Shown one piece after another: positions 54,653 to 62,456 of a stretch of DNA of 64,000 bases; within the stretch, counting starts at the first letter, position 1; each line of letters begins with the position of its first letter. Made by a program: the position numbers and the translations under genes. Under the pieces are notes generated by a model. The model worked only from the letters and a program-made list of their open reading frames with translations. It was not told the DNA's origin and did no database searches. Source of the DNA: Arenibacter amylolyticus (lineage in GTDB: Bacteria; Bacteroidota; Bacteroidia; Flavobacteriales; Flavobacteriaceae). The stretch covers positions 1-64,000 of the forward strand of contig NZ_MTAZ01000008.1 of the NCBI RefSeq assembly GCF_002150785.1. The letters run 5' to 3'.

Positions 54653-55384
54653 ATGCAAAAAATAATCGCATACCCCCTATCCCTACTATACCTGATCCTA
54701 TTTGGAGCAACCCTGCTCCTGTTTCACCCTATACAATGGATCTGTTTTAATTGGTTTGGCTATGAGGCCCATCGAAAAAGTGTGGCCCTTCTAAACCTTT
54801 GCCTAATACGTTGCACCCATGTGCTGGGCACCACCTACTCCTTTAACAATCCCCAAACCATCCCCACGGATAGACCCACTATTTTGGTTTTAAATCACCA
54901 GAGTATGCACGACATATCCCCCATTGTTTGGTTTATGAGAAAGCATCATCCCAAATTTGTCAGTAAGATAGAACTGGGAAAAGGCATTCCCAGTGTATCC
55001 TATAACTTAAGACATGGAGGTTCTGTACTAATCAATAGAAAAGATAGCAGGCAATCCCTTGCCCAAATTGCCAAACTGGGCAAATACATAGAAAAGCACA
55101 AGCGGGCTGCCGTCATATTCCCCGAGGGTACCCGAAGTAAAACTGGCGAACCTAAGAAATTTCATACCACCGGTCTAAAAGTGCTTATCAAAAAAGCACC
55201 CTCTGCCTTAATAGTACCCATTAGTATTAACAACTCCTGGAAGATGTTGAAATACGGCAAATTCCCCTACGGTCTTGGGAACCACCTGCGCTTTGAGGTA
55301 CACCCACCCATGGAAATTACGGATAATATAGACGAACTTCTCGCGGAAGTAGAGCAGACCATTACCCAACATATAAAAAACTAA
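54653..55384 (+). CDS. plsC: 1-acyl-sn-glycerol-3-phosphate acyltransferase
   Basis: This inner-membrane acyltransferase of 243 residues adds the second acyl chain to make phosphatidate. One or two N-terminal helices are followed by the PlsC core: LNHQSMHDIS (His-x4-Asp), GSVLINRKD and FPEGTRSKTGEPKKF. The C-terminal VPISINNSWKMLKYGKFP is also typical. The HD hydrolase starts two bases after its stop, so they are co-transcribed. Some members prefer lysolipids other than LPA. Confidence 0.94.
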   Translation: MQKIIAYPLSLLYLILFGATLLLFHPIQWICFNWFGYEAHRKSVALLNLCLIRCTHVLGTTYSFNNPQTIPTDRPTILVLNHQSMHDISPIVWFMRKHHPKFVSKIELGKGIPSVSYNLRHGGSVLINRKDSRQSLAQIAKLGKYIEKHKRAAVIFPEGTRSKTGEPKKFHTTGLKVLIKKAPSALIVPISINNSWKMLKYGKFPYGLGNHLRFEVHPPMEITDNIDELLAEVEQTITQHIKN

Positions 55385-55386
55385 TA

Positions 55387-56043
55387 ATGACCCGTACAGA
55401 AATTGTTGAGGAAACCATCAACTTTGTTAAGGAAGCGATGCAGGGAGCCGAAGGCGGACACGACTGGTTTCATATTCAGCGTGTTTTTAAAAATTCCCTC
55501 CTAATCGCCAAGGATGAGAAAGTGGATGTTTTGGTCGTGAGTCTGGCGGCTTTGTTGCACGATATTGCCGATTCAAAATTCCATGAGGGGGACGAATCCA
55601 TTGGTCCCAAGATGGCGAAGGCATTTCTACAAACCTTACCCCTAAAGGAAGCGACCATTGAGCATGTTATAAAAATTGTAGAAAACGCTTCCTTTTCCGC
55701 TAGCCTAAATCCCAACCAGGTGTTTACCTCCAAGGAATTGGAGGTGGTACAGGATGCAGACCGTTTAGATGCCATTGGCGCCATTGGCATTGCCCGTGCA
55801 TTTAATTATGGCGGATTTAAAAACAGGGAAATGTATAATCCTGAAATTGCCCCCAACCTAAAAATGACCAAGGCGGAATATAAAAAATCCAACGCCCCGA
55901 CCATCAATCATTTTTACGAAAAATTACTGCTCTTAAAGGAAAAGATGAATACGGACACCGGAAAACGATTGGCTGAAGAGCGACATCAGTTTATGCTTCA
56001 ATATTTGGAGCAGTTTTATAAGGAATGGAACGGCAAGGCATAA
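55387..56043 (+). CDS. HD domain phosphohydrolase (YedJ-like)
   Basis: This 218-residue cytoplasmic HD-superfamily protein carries the metal-binding set His in GGHDWFHIQRV, His-Asp in AALLHDIADSKFHEGDE, and Asp in VVQDADRLDAIGAIGIARAF. This is the pattern of YedJ-like phosphohydrolases. The substrate is unknown; nucleotides are likely. It is coupled to plsC by a two-base spacer. Its end is 90 bases before the exported oxidoreductase. Confidence 0.92.
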   Translation: MTRTEIVEETINFVKEAMQGAEGGHDWFHIQRVFKNSLLIAKDEKVDVLVVSLAALLHDIADSKFHEGDESIGPKMAKAFLQTLPLKEATIEHVIKIVENASFSASLNPNQVFTSKELEVVQDADRLDAIGAIGIARAFNYGGFKNREMYNPEIAPNLKMTKAEYKKSNAPTINHFYEKLLLLKEKMNTDTGKRLAEERHQFMLQYLEQFYKEWNGKA

Positions 56044-56133
56044 GCCAATCAACCACCTTACTTCCTATTTATTAGAGTTTCTAGGCTATTTTTTTTGTAT
56101 CTTATACTGTATTTACCCTAAAACGGACATGAG

Positions 56134-57558
56134 ATGCAACGAAGAAAGTTTATGAAAAACGTAGCGGCCACCTCAGCCGCATTTACCATTGTCCCCAGTT
56201 TTGTTTTGGGGAAACAACACATTCCCCCTAGCGATACCCTTTACATGGCCGCTTTTGGGGTAGGCGGTAGGGGAGTAGAAGTACTAAAGGGACTCCATAA
56301 CACCAATAAAGTAAAGTTTGTTGCCCTCTGTGATGTAGATGATAGATTGGCTGCTGATTCCTATAAAAAATACCCCAAGGCGAAACGATTTAAGGATTTT
56401 AGAAAGGTTTACGACACGCAGCTCAGTCAAGTAGATGCCATTATGGTGGCTACGCCAGACCATATGCACGCCCGCATTGCCTTGCCTTTTATGAAGGCTA
56501 AAAAGCATGCCTATATAGAAAAGCCACTTACCCATAATATAAAGGAAGCACGACTCTTAACACGGGTGGCTAAAGAGAATTCCCTGGTGACCCAAATGGG
56601 AAATCAAGGTGCCTCCAGCGATGGAAGCAGGGAAGCCAGGGAATGGGTAGATGCCGGGGTTATAGGGAAGGTAACCCAGGTAGACTGTTGGACCAACCGC
56701 CCTGTATGGCCCCAGGGAATCCCCGCACCCACGGAAAAGCATAAAATTCCAAAAGGAGTGGATTGGGATCTTTGGCTAGGGGTGGCCGCCATGCGTCCCT
56801 ATAATCATGCCTATTTACCTTTTAAATGGCGCGGTTGGTGGGATTTTGGTACAGGAGCCCTAGGGGATATGGGATGCCACATTATGGAAACTCCCTTTAG
56901 TGTGTTGGAGCTGGGCTACCCTACAGAGGCCGAAGCCAGTTGTACCACCAATTGGGTGGACGATTTTGTGGAGGCCGATTATAGCGCTTCCTGCCCCTCA
57001 TCTTCCATAGTGCGACTCAAATTTAACACCCAAAAGCATGGGGAGCTTAGGTTAAACTGGTATGATGGCGGACTCTTGCCCGACCTGCCCGACAGCTTAA
57101 AAGACGGGGAACCCATTGGCGATGCCGGAGGTGGCTCCATTTTTTATGGAACCCGTGGCATTTTAATATGCGACACCTATTCTAGAAATGCCCGAATACT
57201 CCCCTCTAGCACAATGAAGATATTTCAACCGCCAAAACCCTATTTAAACAGAATAACGAACGGTATAAACGGACACCAGCGCAATTTTGTGGAGGCCTGT
57301 CTGAACGGCACCCCAACCTCTTCCGATTTTAATCGTGCCGGCCCACTTACCGAGGCTGTCCTTATGGGCAACCTGGCCATTAGGGCCTTTCAATACAAAA
57401 ACTATAAACCTGGTAAAAAAGCGGGCGATTGGGATCCGTTTGACTATCCCGGCCGAAGAAAAATACATTGGGACGGAGAAAATATGCGGGTAACCAACTT
57501 CGAAAAAGCCAATGATTGGGTACAGGGCAGTTACCGGGAGGGTTGGGAGCTGACATAA
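56134..57558 (+). CDS. Tat-exported Gfo/Idh/MocA family oxidoreductase
   Basis: This 474-residue dehydrogenase has an N-terminal Tat signal (MQRRKFMKNVAATSAAF, cleavage near FVLG). The Rossmann domain has AFGVGGRGVEVL, and Lys is in KKHAYIEKPLTHNIKEA. A C-terminal region of about 250 residues follows, with WWDFGTGALGDMGCHIMETPF. The bound nucleotide must be carried through in the folded state. Such exported members are common in Bacteroidota and act on sugars or glycosides in the periplasm; some are NAD-recycling glycosidases. It is not next to the sugar cluster at 30-41 kb, but the reaction type could fit it. Confidence 0.93.
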   Translation: MQRRKFMKNVAATSAAFTIVPSFVLGKQHIPPSDTLYMAAFGVGGRGVEVLKGLHNTNKVKFVALCDVDDRLAADSYKKYPKAKRFKDFRKVYDTQLSQVDAIMVATPDHMHARIALPFMKAKKHAYIEKPLTHNIKEARLLTRVAKENSLVTQMGNQGASSDGSREAREWVDAGVIGKVTQVDCWTNRPVWPQGIPAPTEKHKIPKGVDWDLWLGVAAMRPYNHAYLPFKWRGWWDFGTGALGDMGCHIMETPFSVLELGYPTEAEASCTTNWVDDFVEADYSASCPSSSIVRLKFNTQKHGELRLNWYDGGLLPDLPDSLKDGEPIGDAGGGSIFYGTRGILICDTYSRNARILPSSTMKIFQPPKPYLNRITNGINGHQRNFVEACLNGTPTSSDFNRAGPLTEAVLMGNLAIRAFQYKNYKPGKKAGDWDPFDYPGRRKIHWDGENMRVTNFEKANDWVQGSYREGWELT

Positions 57559-57600
57559 AATAGCCTATTTTCGTACTCCTAATTAAGCATCCACAACAAT

Positions 57601-58872
57601 ATGCAGCCAGAAGCGTATTTAAGCAATCTGATAGGGCCCTATATGCTTGGAGTCCTTGTGAGTTTGGCGATTGGACTAATCCTAGGGTTAGAGAGGGAGT
57701 ACGACAAACTGAAGGGCGTTACAGGCTTTGCCGGTATTAGGACCTTTCCCCTTGTTACCATTCTGGGATTTACCTTGGGAAATTTAACGGATTCCTTTTC
57801 CCATTGGCTGCCCATTGTAGGATTTGGCACATTGATTCTATTTCTAGGTATTGGCCAAATCATAAAATCTAGGATGGAAATTAGCTTGGGGGTCACTACC
57901 AACCTTGCTTTGATCGCTGCCTTTGTATTGGGCTTAATGGTTTCTGAGGAATGGTATAGAGACTCCGTGGCTACAGCTGTTATTTTGGTAACCCTGCTCT
58001 CCCTAAAGACCACTTTTAGATCCATTATTAAAAACATTACGCATCAGGAGCTTTTTGCTTTTATAAAGTTTGTTATTCTGGCTCTTTTGATATTGCCCTT
58101 CTTACCCAACAGGGATTATGGAGCCAATAATTTGTTGAATCCGTTCGAAATCGGGTCCATTGTAGTAATTGTATCCTTCCTAAATTTTATAGGCTACTTT
58201 CTGGTAAAATTTGTGGGATCTAGGAAAGGGATTTTATTGACCGCTATTTTAGGCGGACTCATTTCCAGTACGGCAGTGACATGGAATTATGCTGCCAAGA
58301 GTAAGTCTAACCCAGAATTATCCAGGGAATACAGTGCGGGCATCATCATTGCATCGGCTATTATGTTTCCACGTTTGGCCCTGCTAGCAACCATCTTTAA
58401 TTCGGATATGTTACACTATTTGGCAATCCCCCTTACCCTATTAACCTTAATCTGTCTTATTCCCAGCGTACTGTTGATAAAAAAAGGTTCGGGCAAGGCC
58501 GCTACCGAAATAGATTTGGGCAACCCCCTCAATATTGTGAATGCACTTGGATTTGCGGTGATGTATGTGATAATCCTTTATGCCGTACACTTTGGGAATG
58601 CTTACTTTGGTGAAAGCGGATTGTATTATTCTGCCCTTATCGCAGGTTTGGCAGATACCACCGCCATCACTATTAGCATGGCCAACTTTGGCTTGGAGGC
58701 TGCTTACCTTAAACTATCCTCCCTCGTTATTATTGCCGCTACCCTTAGTAACACCTTGGTAAAACTAGGGATTGCCTATTCTAGGGGATCTAGGGCCACA
58801 GGAAAGTGGGTGGGGTATATTTTTGGTGCCGTTATCTTGGTGGGTACCCTTTATATAGCACTTCTAGGGTAA
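57601..58872 (+). CDS. MgtC/SapB-DUF4010 membrane protein
   Basis: This 423-residue inner-membrane protein has an N-terminal MgtC-like part (residues 10-150, with LAIGLILGLEREYDKLKG and GFAGIRTFPLVTILGFTLG) and a C-terminal DUF4010 part (about 180-400; GGLISSTAVTWNYAAKS, SALIAGLADTTAITISMAN). About 12 helices are likely. The two domains together are a known architecture with an unknown transport role. It starts 42 bases after the oxidoreductase; a shared transcript is possible. Confidence 0.92.
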   Translation: MQPEAYLSNLIGPYMLGVLVSLAIGLILGLEREYDKLKGVTGFAGIRTFPLVTILGFTLGNLTDSFSHWLPIVGFGTLILFLGIGQIIKSRMEISLGVTTNLALIAAFVLGLMVSEEWYRDSVATAVILVTLLSLKTTFRSIIKNITHQELFAFIKFVILALLILPFLPNRDYGANNLLNPFEIGSIVVIVSFLNFIGYFLVKFVGSRKGILLTAILGGLISSTAVTWNYAAKSKSNPELSREYSAGIIIASAIMFPRLALLATIFNSDMLHYLAIPLTLLTLICLIPSVLLIKKGSGKAATEIDLGNPLNIVNALGFAVMYVIILYAVHFGNAYFGESGLYYSALIAGLADTTAITISMANFGLEAAYLKLSSLVIIAATLSNTLVKLGIAYSRGSRATGKWVGYIFGAVILVGTLYIALLG

Positions 58873-58907
58873 TAGATTGCCATCTACACCCCTAATTACA
58901 ACGGGCC

Positions 58908-59108
58908 ATGGAATTAAAATTTTCCATAAAAAAATCTCCTTCCCATGATCATGGAAAGGAGATGGATATGTTACGTACCGCAGGGCAAGTTCATGACCCA
59001 GCAGATGTGGAAACTGCCCGTTTGCATTTCTACACCCACCTCAACGGGCAGGTAAGCGTGCAAGCCTTAATTCCCACTTATTTGAAGAGTAACAGGAATT
59101 ATAATTAA
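58908..59108 (+). CDS. Small hypothetical protein, 66 residues
   Basis: This frame opens 35 bases after the MgtC/DUF4010 gene on the same strand and converges with the DsbA-like gene, with a 4-base overlap of the stop codons. It is hydrophilic with several His residues (SPSHDHGKEMDMLRTAG, DVETARLHFYTHLNGQ) and no membrane helix. I do not recognise the family. The composition is plausible for a real protein, but the support is position and frame only. Confidence 0.4.
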   Translation: MELKFSIKKSPSHDHGKEMDMLRTAGQVHDPADVETARLHFYTHLNGQVSVQALIPTYLKSNRNYN

Positions 59109-59800
59109 TTACACTCTCCGTCTACACTACAGCTACCATCGGATTTTACCTCCAAGGCCTCCTCTTGCTGATTTTCATATGACTTCTCCAAGGCTTCCAA
59201 AAATACTTCGGAAGGTTGTGCTCCAGAAATACCAAACTTATTGTTTACCACAAAATAAGGGACGCCGCCAATTCCCAAGTTGCGGGCCTCCATTTGGTCT
59301 TGCCTTACCTCATAAGTAAAATCATCCGATTCTAACATGGCACGTACTTCCGCTCCATCCAATCCCTTGGATTCGGCAAGGTTTACCAAAAAACCTATAT
59401 CGTCTATGTTTTCACCTTTTACCAAATGTGCCTCCAAAAGGGCCTCCTTTAAATTATCTACCTCAATTTTTCCCTTGGCAAAATGCAAGAGTCGGTGCGC
59501 TTTTAAGGAATTTGCAGGTACGGATTGGGCAAGATCAAAGTTAATACCTACCGCTTTAGCCATTTGTACTGCCCCGTTAAACATTTGCATTGCCTGCTCT
59601 CGCTCTACACCCTTGGATTCACAGAAATGATCAATGGCACTAATATCTGTACGGGTCTGCATAGTGGGATCCAATTCAAAACTCTTCCACTCTAGCTTCA
59701 CTTTATCCTTATACTTAAATTTATCCAGCGCCGATTCAAAATTCCTTTTTCCAATATAACAAAAGGGACACCGTATGTCCGACCAAATACTTATTTCCAT
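59105..59800 (-). CDS. DsbA family oxidoreductase (FrnE-like)
   Basis: This 231-residue thioredoxin-superfamily protein lacks a signal peptide, so it is cytoplasmic. The active site CPFC is at residues 11-14 (SDIRCPFCYIGKRNFE). The helical insert and the cis-Pro loop GIGGVPYFVVNNKFGISGAQP near residue 180 are FrnE-like. Extra Cys residues (GSCSVDGEC) end the protein. Related FrnE proteins are linked to oxidative and metal stress. Its start lies only 4 bases after a small upstream frame behind the DtxR-family regulator. Confidence 0.93.
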   Translation of the reverse strand: MEISIWSDIRCPFCYIGKRNFESALDKFKYKDKVKLEWKSFELDPTMQTRTDISAIDHFCESKGVEREQAMQMFNGAVQMAKAVGINFDLAQSVPANSLKAHRLLHFAKGKIEVDNLKEALLEAHLVKGENIDDIGFLVNLAESKGLDGAEVRAMLESDDFTYEVRQDQMEARNLGIGGVPYFVVNNKFGISGAQPSEVFLEALEKSYENQQEEALEVKSDGSCSVDGECN

Positions 59801-59804
59801 ATGC

Positions 59805-59960
59805 TTACTTTATTAAATTTATAAACCAATTGGTATTTTTGGCACTAACACCTATGTACCAAACAATAGGTTCGTTTAAACGGTAAAACCTTACAAAGAT
59901 TCCCTCGAAAAGGTGGTACATCGCTTGGACCAAGCAAAGGGCAATCCCAATGAATCCCAA
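59805..59960 (-). CDS. Possible 51-residue membrane-associated peptide between dtxR-like and dsbA-like genes
   Basis: A TTG-started frame (59958-59960) begins 8 bases after the regulator stop and ends TAA 4 bases before the DsbA-like ATG. It fills the gap almost exactly. The product is hydrophobic at the N-terminus (MGFIGIALCLVQAMYHLFEG) and ends KNTNWFINLIK. No family is recognised. The non-ATG start and lack of homology information keep this uncertain; tight spacing is the main support. Confidence 0.35.
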   Translation of the reverse strand: MGFIGIALCLVQAMYHLFEGIFVRFYRLNEPIVWYIGVSAKNTNWFINLIK

Positions 59961-59968
59961 CCCAGCCC

Positions 59969-60628
59969 CTACTCCGTTTGGGAAACCAGGAGTTTTGCCG
60001 CAACAGCCTGACTGAGTACTACGTTCTTGTGCTTGCCATAAGATACGGTGACACTTCGATCGAATGCCTCAATTTGATTTATGGTAATTTCCAGGCCCAA
60101 ACTTATTTCCTTCTTGTTTAAAAACATTAAAAATTCCTTACCGCTGCTTCGCAAGGCATTCAAGACCACCGTTTGGCCTTCTTCCATTTGGGAAAGCATT
60201 TGATAATTATTATCTAAAAAATTTCCTTCCCTATCCGGAATAGGAGAGCCATGGGGATCCTTGGTGGGAAAATCCAACAACTCATCCATCCTATCAAAGA
60301 AGGCGTCCGACTTTAAATGCTCTATCTGTTCGGCTATCTGATGTACTTCTTCCCAACCAAACCCCATAATTTCGGTAAGGAACATCTCGGACAAACGGTG
60401 CTTTCTAATAACCTTGGCAGCCTCCCTCTCCCCATCTTCGGTAAGGGTTATGGGCTTGTACCTTACATAGGTTACCCAGCCCTGCTTCTCCATTTTCTTG
60501 ATCATTTCGTTTACCGTAGGCTTACTAACCTCCAAGCGCTGCCCCAATTCCGTTAAGGAAATCTCAGGATTTTTTAAGTGTAGGTGGTACAGGGCCTTTA
60601 AATAATTCTCCGTTGTTTGTGAAGGCAT
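59969..60628 (-). CDS. DtxR/MntR-family metal-dependent transcriptional regulator
   Basis: This 219-residue repressor has an N-terminal winged helix (LTELGQRLEVSKPTVNEMIKKMEKQGWV), a metal-binding dimerisation domain and a C-terminal FeoA/SH3-like domain (about 150-215). Metal ligands by alignment are His77, Glu81, Glu100, Glu103 and His104. Glu100 replaces DtxR Cys102, as in MntR, but Asn8 replaces MntR Asp8 (DtxR Met10), so Mn versus Fe is open. It is divergent from the di-heme/Rieske/porin operon over a 97-base gap with a perfect palindrome, its probable binding site. A minus-strand -7-like box (TATCTTTA, 60644-60651) lies 15 bases upstream. Confidence 0.93.
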   Translation of the reverse strand: MPSQTTENYLKALYHLHLKNPEISLTELGQRLEVSKPTVNEMIKKMEKQGWVTYVRYKPITLTEDGEREAAKVIRKHRLSEMFLTEIMGFGWEEVHQIAEQIEHLKSDAFFDRMDELLDFPTKDPHGSPIPDREGNFLDNNYQMLSQMEEGQTVVLNALRSSGKEFLMFLNKKEISLGLEITINQIEAFDRSVTVSYGKHKNVVLSQAVAAKLLVSQTE

Positions 60629-60671
60629 TTCAATAGTTTACCGTAAAGATAGAAATATTTAAAATTAATTC

Positions 60672-60701
60672 TTGTTAGGTGCTCCTAACTTTATATATTT
60701 G
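60672..60701 (+). promoter_or_regulatory. Complete promoter with DtxR-type operator in the spacer
   Basis: TTG (60672-60674), a 19-base spacer and TATATTTG (60694-60701) make a perfect Bacteroidota promoter 24 bases before the di-heme gene. GTTAGG-TGCT-CCTAAC (60674-60689) is a perfect inverted repeat inside it and shares the TTAGG/CCTAA half-site with DtxR boxes. Binding there would block this promoter and also cover the -33 zone of the divergent regulator gene. Confidence 0.7.
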
Positions 60702-60725
60702 CATGTCTAACTAAATTATAGGTCA

Positions 60726-61925
60726 ATGCTAAAATCCAGTTTTAAAGTCTTAATCCTGATCCTAATAGGATTGATCGTGCTTTCATGTGAAGACATTCTT
60801 CCCTCAGCACCCATGGAATCCGAGTTGTTGGATGGCCCCATGGAAGGATTAACCCATGCGCAAAGCGCACAATTTATTCGCGGCGATGTTGCTTTTAACG
60901 ACGAGCTTTTCCATTCCGGAAATGGACTTGGCCCCCTATTCGTAGCCACTAGCTGTGTTAGTTGCCATGCGGGGGATGGGAAGGGCTTACCTTCTACCTC
61001 CCTAACTCGTTTTGGACAAATAGACGCTACCGGCAATAAGTTCTTGCATTTGGGCGGACCCCAATTACAAAACCGTGCCCTCCCAGGATACACTCCAGAA
61101 ACTATTCCGGAGGGAGCTACCTATTCGGTTTTTACCCCGCCAGCGGTTACCGGACTTGGATTTCTTCAATATGTAACGGACGAAGACATCCTTGCGCTAG
61201 CCGACCCCGATGATCTGGACGACGATGGTATTTCCGGGGTGCCCAATTGGGATTACATCAGGGATTTTACCATCCCCCGTCCCGATGCCATCACCAGGGA
61301 CGGAAAGTATATTCACCGTTTTGGAAAAAAAGCTTCGGTATACGATCTCTTAGAGCAAACCGTTGACGCCTACAACCAAGACATGGGAATCAACTCGATC
61401 TTTGACCCCATTGACACTTTTTCTGGTTTATCCATAGATCCAGAAATTTCCCAACAAACCATTAGAGACGTCGTTTTTTACCTAGAGACCTTAAAAGCAC
61501 CCATTCCCAGAGATCAGGATGATCCACAGGTGCAGCAGGGGAAAGCAATTTTCTCACAAATACAGTGTGCCTCTTGCCATTTACCGGAAATGAAAACAGG
61601 ATACTCCCCCATAGAGGCATTATCCTATAAAACCTTCCACCCCTATACCGATTTATTACTACACGATATGGGACCAGAACTGGACGATGGTTACACCGAA
61701 GGAAGTGCACTTACCTCAGAATGGCGTACTGCCCCTTTATGGGGGTTGGGACTATCCAAGAATTCTCAAGGGGGACATTACTTTTTAATGCACGACGGCA
61801 GGGCCAGAAGTATAGAAGAGGCCATTCTACTCCATGGGGGAGAGGCTGAGAACAGTAAAAATCTTTACGTTGGCCTGGACCAATCTGAAAAAGAAGACCT
61901 AATTAAATTTTTGGAAAGCTTATGA
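60726..61925 (+). CDS. Di-heme oxidoreductase, DUF1111/COG3488 family, lipoprotein
   Basis: This 399-residue lipoprotein (signal ending IVLSC, Cys21) has two c-type heme motifs: CVSCH (Cys77-His81) in ATSCVSCHAGDGKG, and CASCH in IQCASCHLPEM in the second half. It is related to the MauG/cytochrome c peroxidase superfamily and to the so-called thiol oxidoreductases. In other bacteria the family is encoded with imelysin-type iron-regulated proteins. Here a Rieske protein follows with a 4-base overlap. The protein sits in the periplasm or on a membrane and passes electrons to or from its partners. Control by the divergent DtxR-family regulator is inferred from the operator. Confidence 0.92.
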   Translation: MLKSSFKVLILILIGLIVLSCEDILPSAPMESELLDGPMEGLTHAQSAQFIRGDVAFNDELFHSGNGLGPLFVATSCVSCHAGDGKGLPSTSLTRFGQIDATGNKFLHLGGPQLQNRALPGYTPETIPEGATYSVFTPPAVTGLGFLQYVTDEDILALADPDDLDDDGISGVPNWDYIRDFTIPRPDAITRDGKYIHRFGKKASVYDLLEQTVDAYNQDMGINSIFDPIDTFSGLSIDPEISQQTIRDVVFYLETLKAPIPRDQDDPQVQQGKAIFSQIQCASCHLPEMKTGYSPIEALSYKTFHPYTDLLLHDMGPELDDGYTEGSALTSEWRTAPLWGLGLSKNSQGGHYFLMHDGRARSIEEAILLHGGEAENSKNLYVGLDQSEKEDLIKFLESL

Positions 61926-62362
61926 CAATGCATAGAAAGGATTTTATAAAAACCTGCGGACTAGCTTGCTTAGGGGCTACTTCTGTAGGTATGTTATTGC
62001 AAAGCTGCGTGGCTACCAAAAACATTACAGCTCCCATAGATGGAGATCAATTAGTGATTTCTAAGGCCGACTTTGCAAAAAATAAGGGCCATTACAATTA
62101 TATAGTGGTTAGCAATACCAGACTACAATACCCTATTGCTCTATTTCGCTTCTCAGAGGAGAATTATACCGCCCTGTACCTCCAATGTACCCACCAAGGG
62201 AATGAGTTAAATGCCTATGGAGACAAACTGGTTTGTTCTGCCCACGGGAGTGAATTTGACAATAAGGGCAAGGTGACCAATGGTCCTGCCACGGAAGCAC
62301 TGAGATCCTTTCCTGTAAAGGTTTTACAGGAAAATATCCATGTATCCTTAAGCGCGGCATAA
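61922..62362 (+). CDS. Rieske [2Fe-2S] lipoprotein
   Basis: This 146-residue exported protein has an N-terminal MHRKDFIKTCGLACLGAT stretch ending MLLQSC (Cys29). It is Tat-like but lacks a true twin Arg, and resembles a lipoprotein. The Rieske ligands are Cys89 and His91 in LQCTHQGNEL and Cys105 and His108 in LVCSAHGSEFD. The 13-residue gap between the two boxes is that of small standalone Rieske proteins. It overlaps the di-heme gene by 4 bases (ATGA), so the two are coupled and likely exchange electrons. An ATG 6 bases later is a possible start. Confidence 0.93.
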   Translation: MTMHRKDFIKTCGLACLGATSVGMLLQSCVATKNITAPIDGDQLVISKADFAKNKGHYNYIVVSNTRLQYPIALFRFSEENYTALYLQCTHQGNELNAYGDKLVCSAHGSEFDNKGKVTNGPATEALRSFPVKVLQENIHVSLSAA

Positions 62363-62456
62363 ACAAGATCGAGATAAAACATACCATAAAATTGACCGGT
62401 CCCACGAATTCTTCAAAGGATTTCGTTAAAGTAGGAACCACCATAAATCGCAACAG

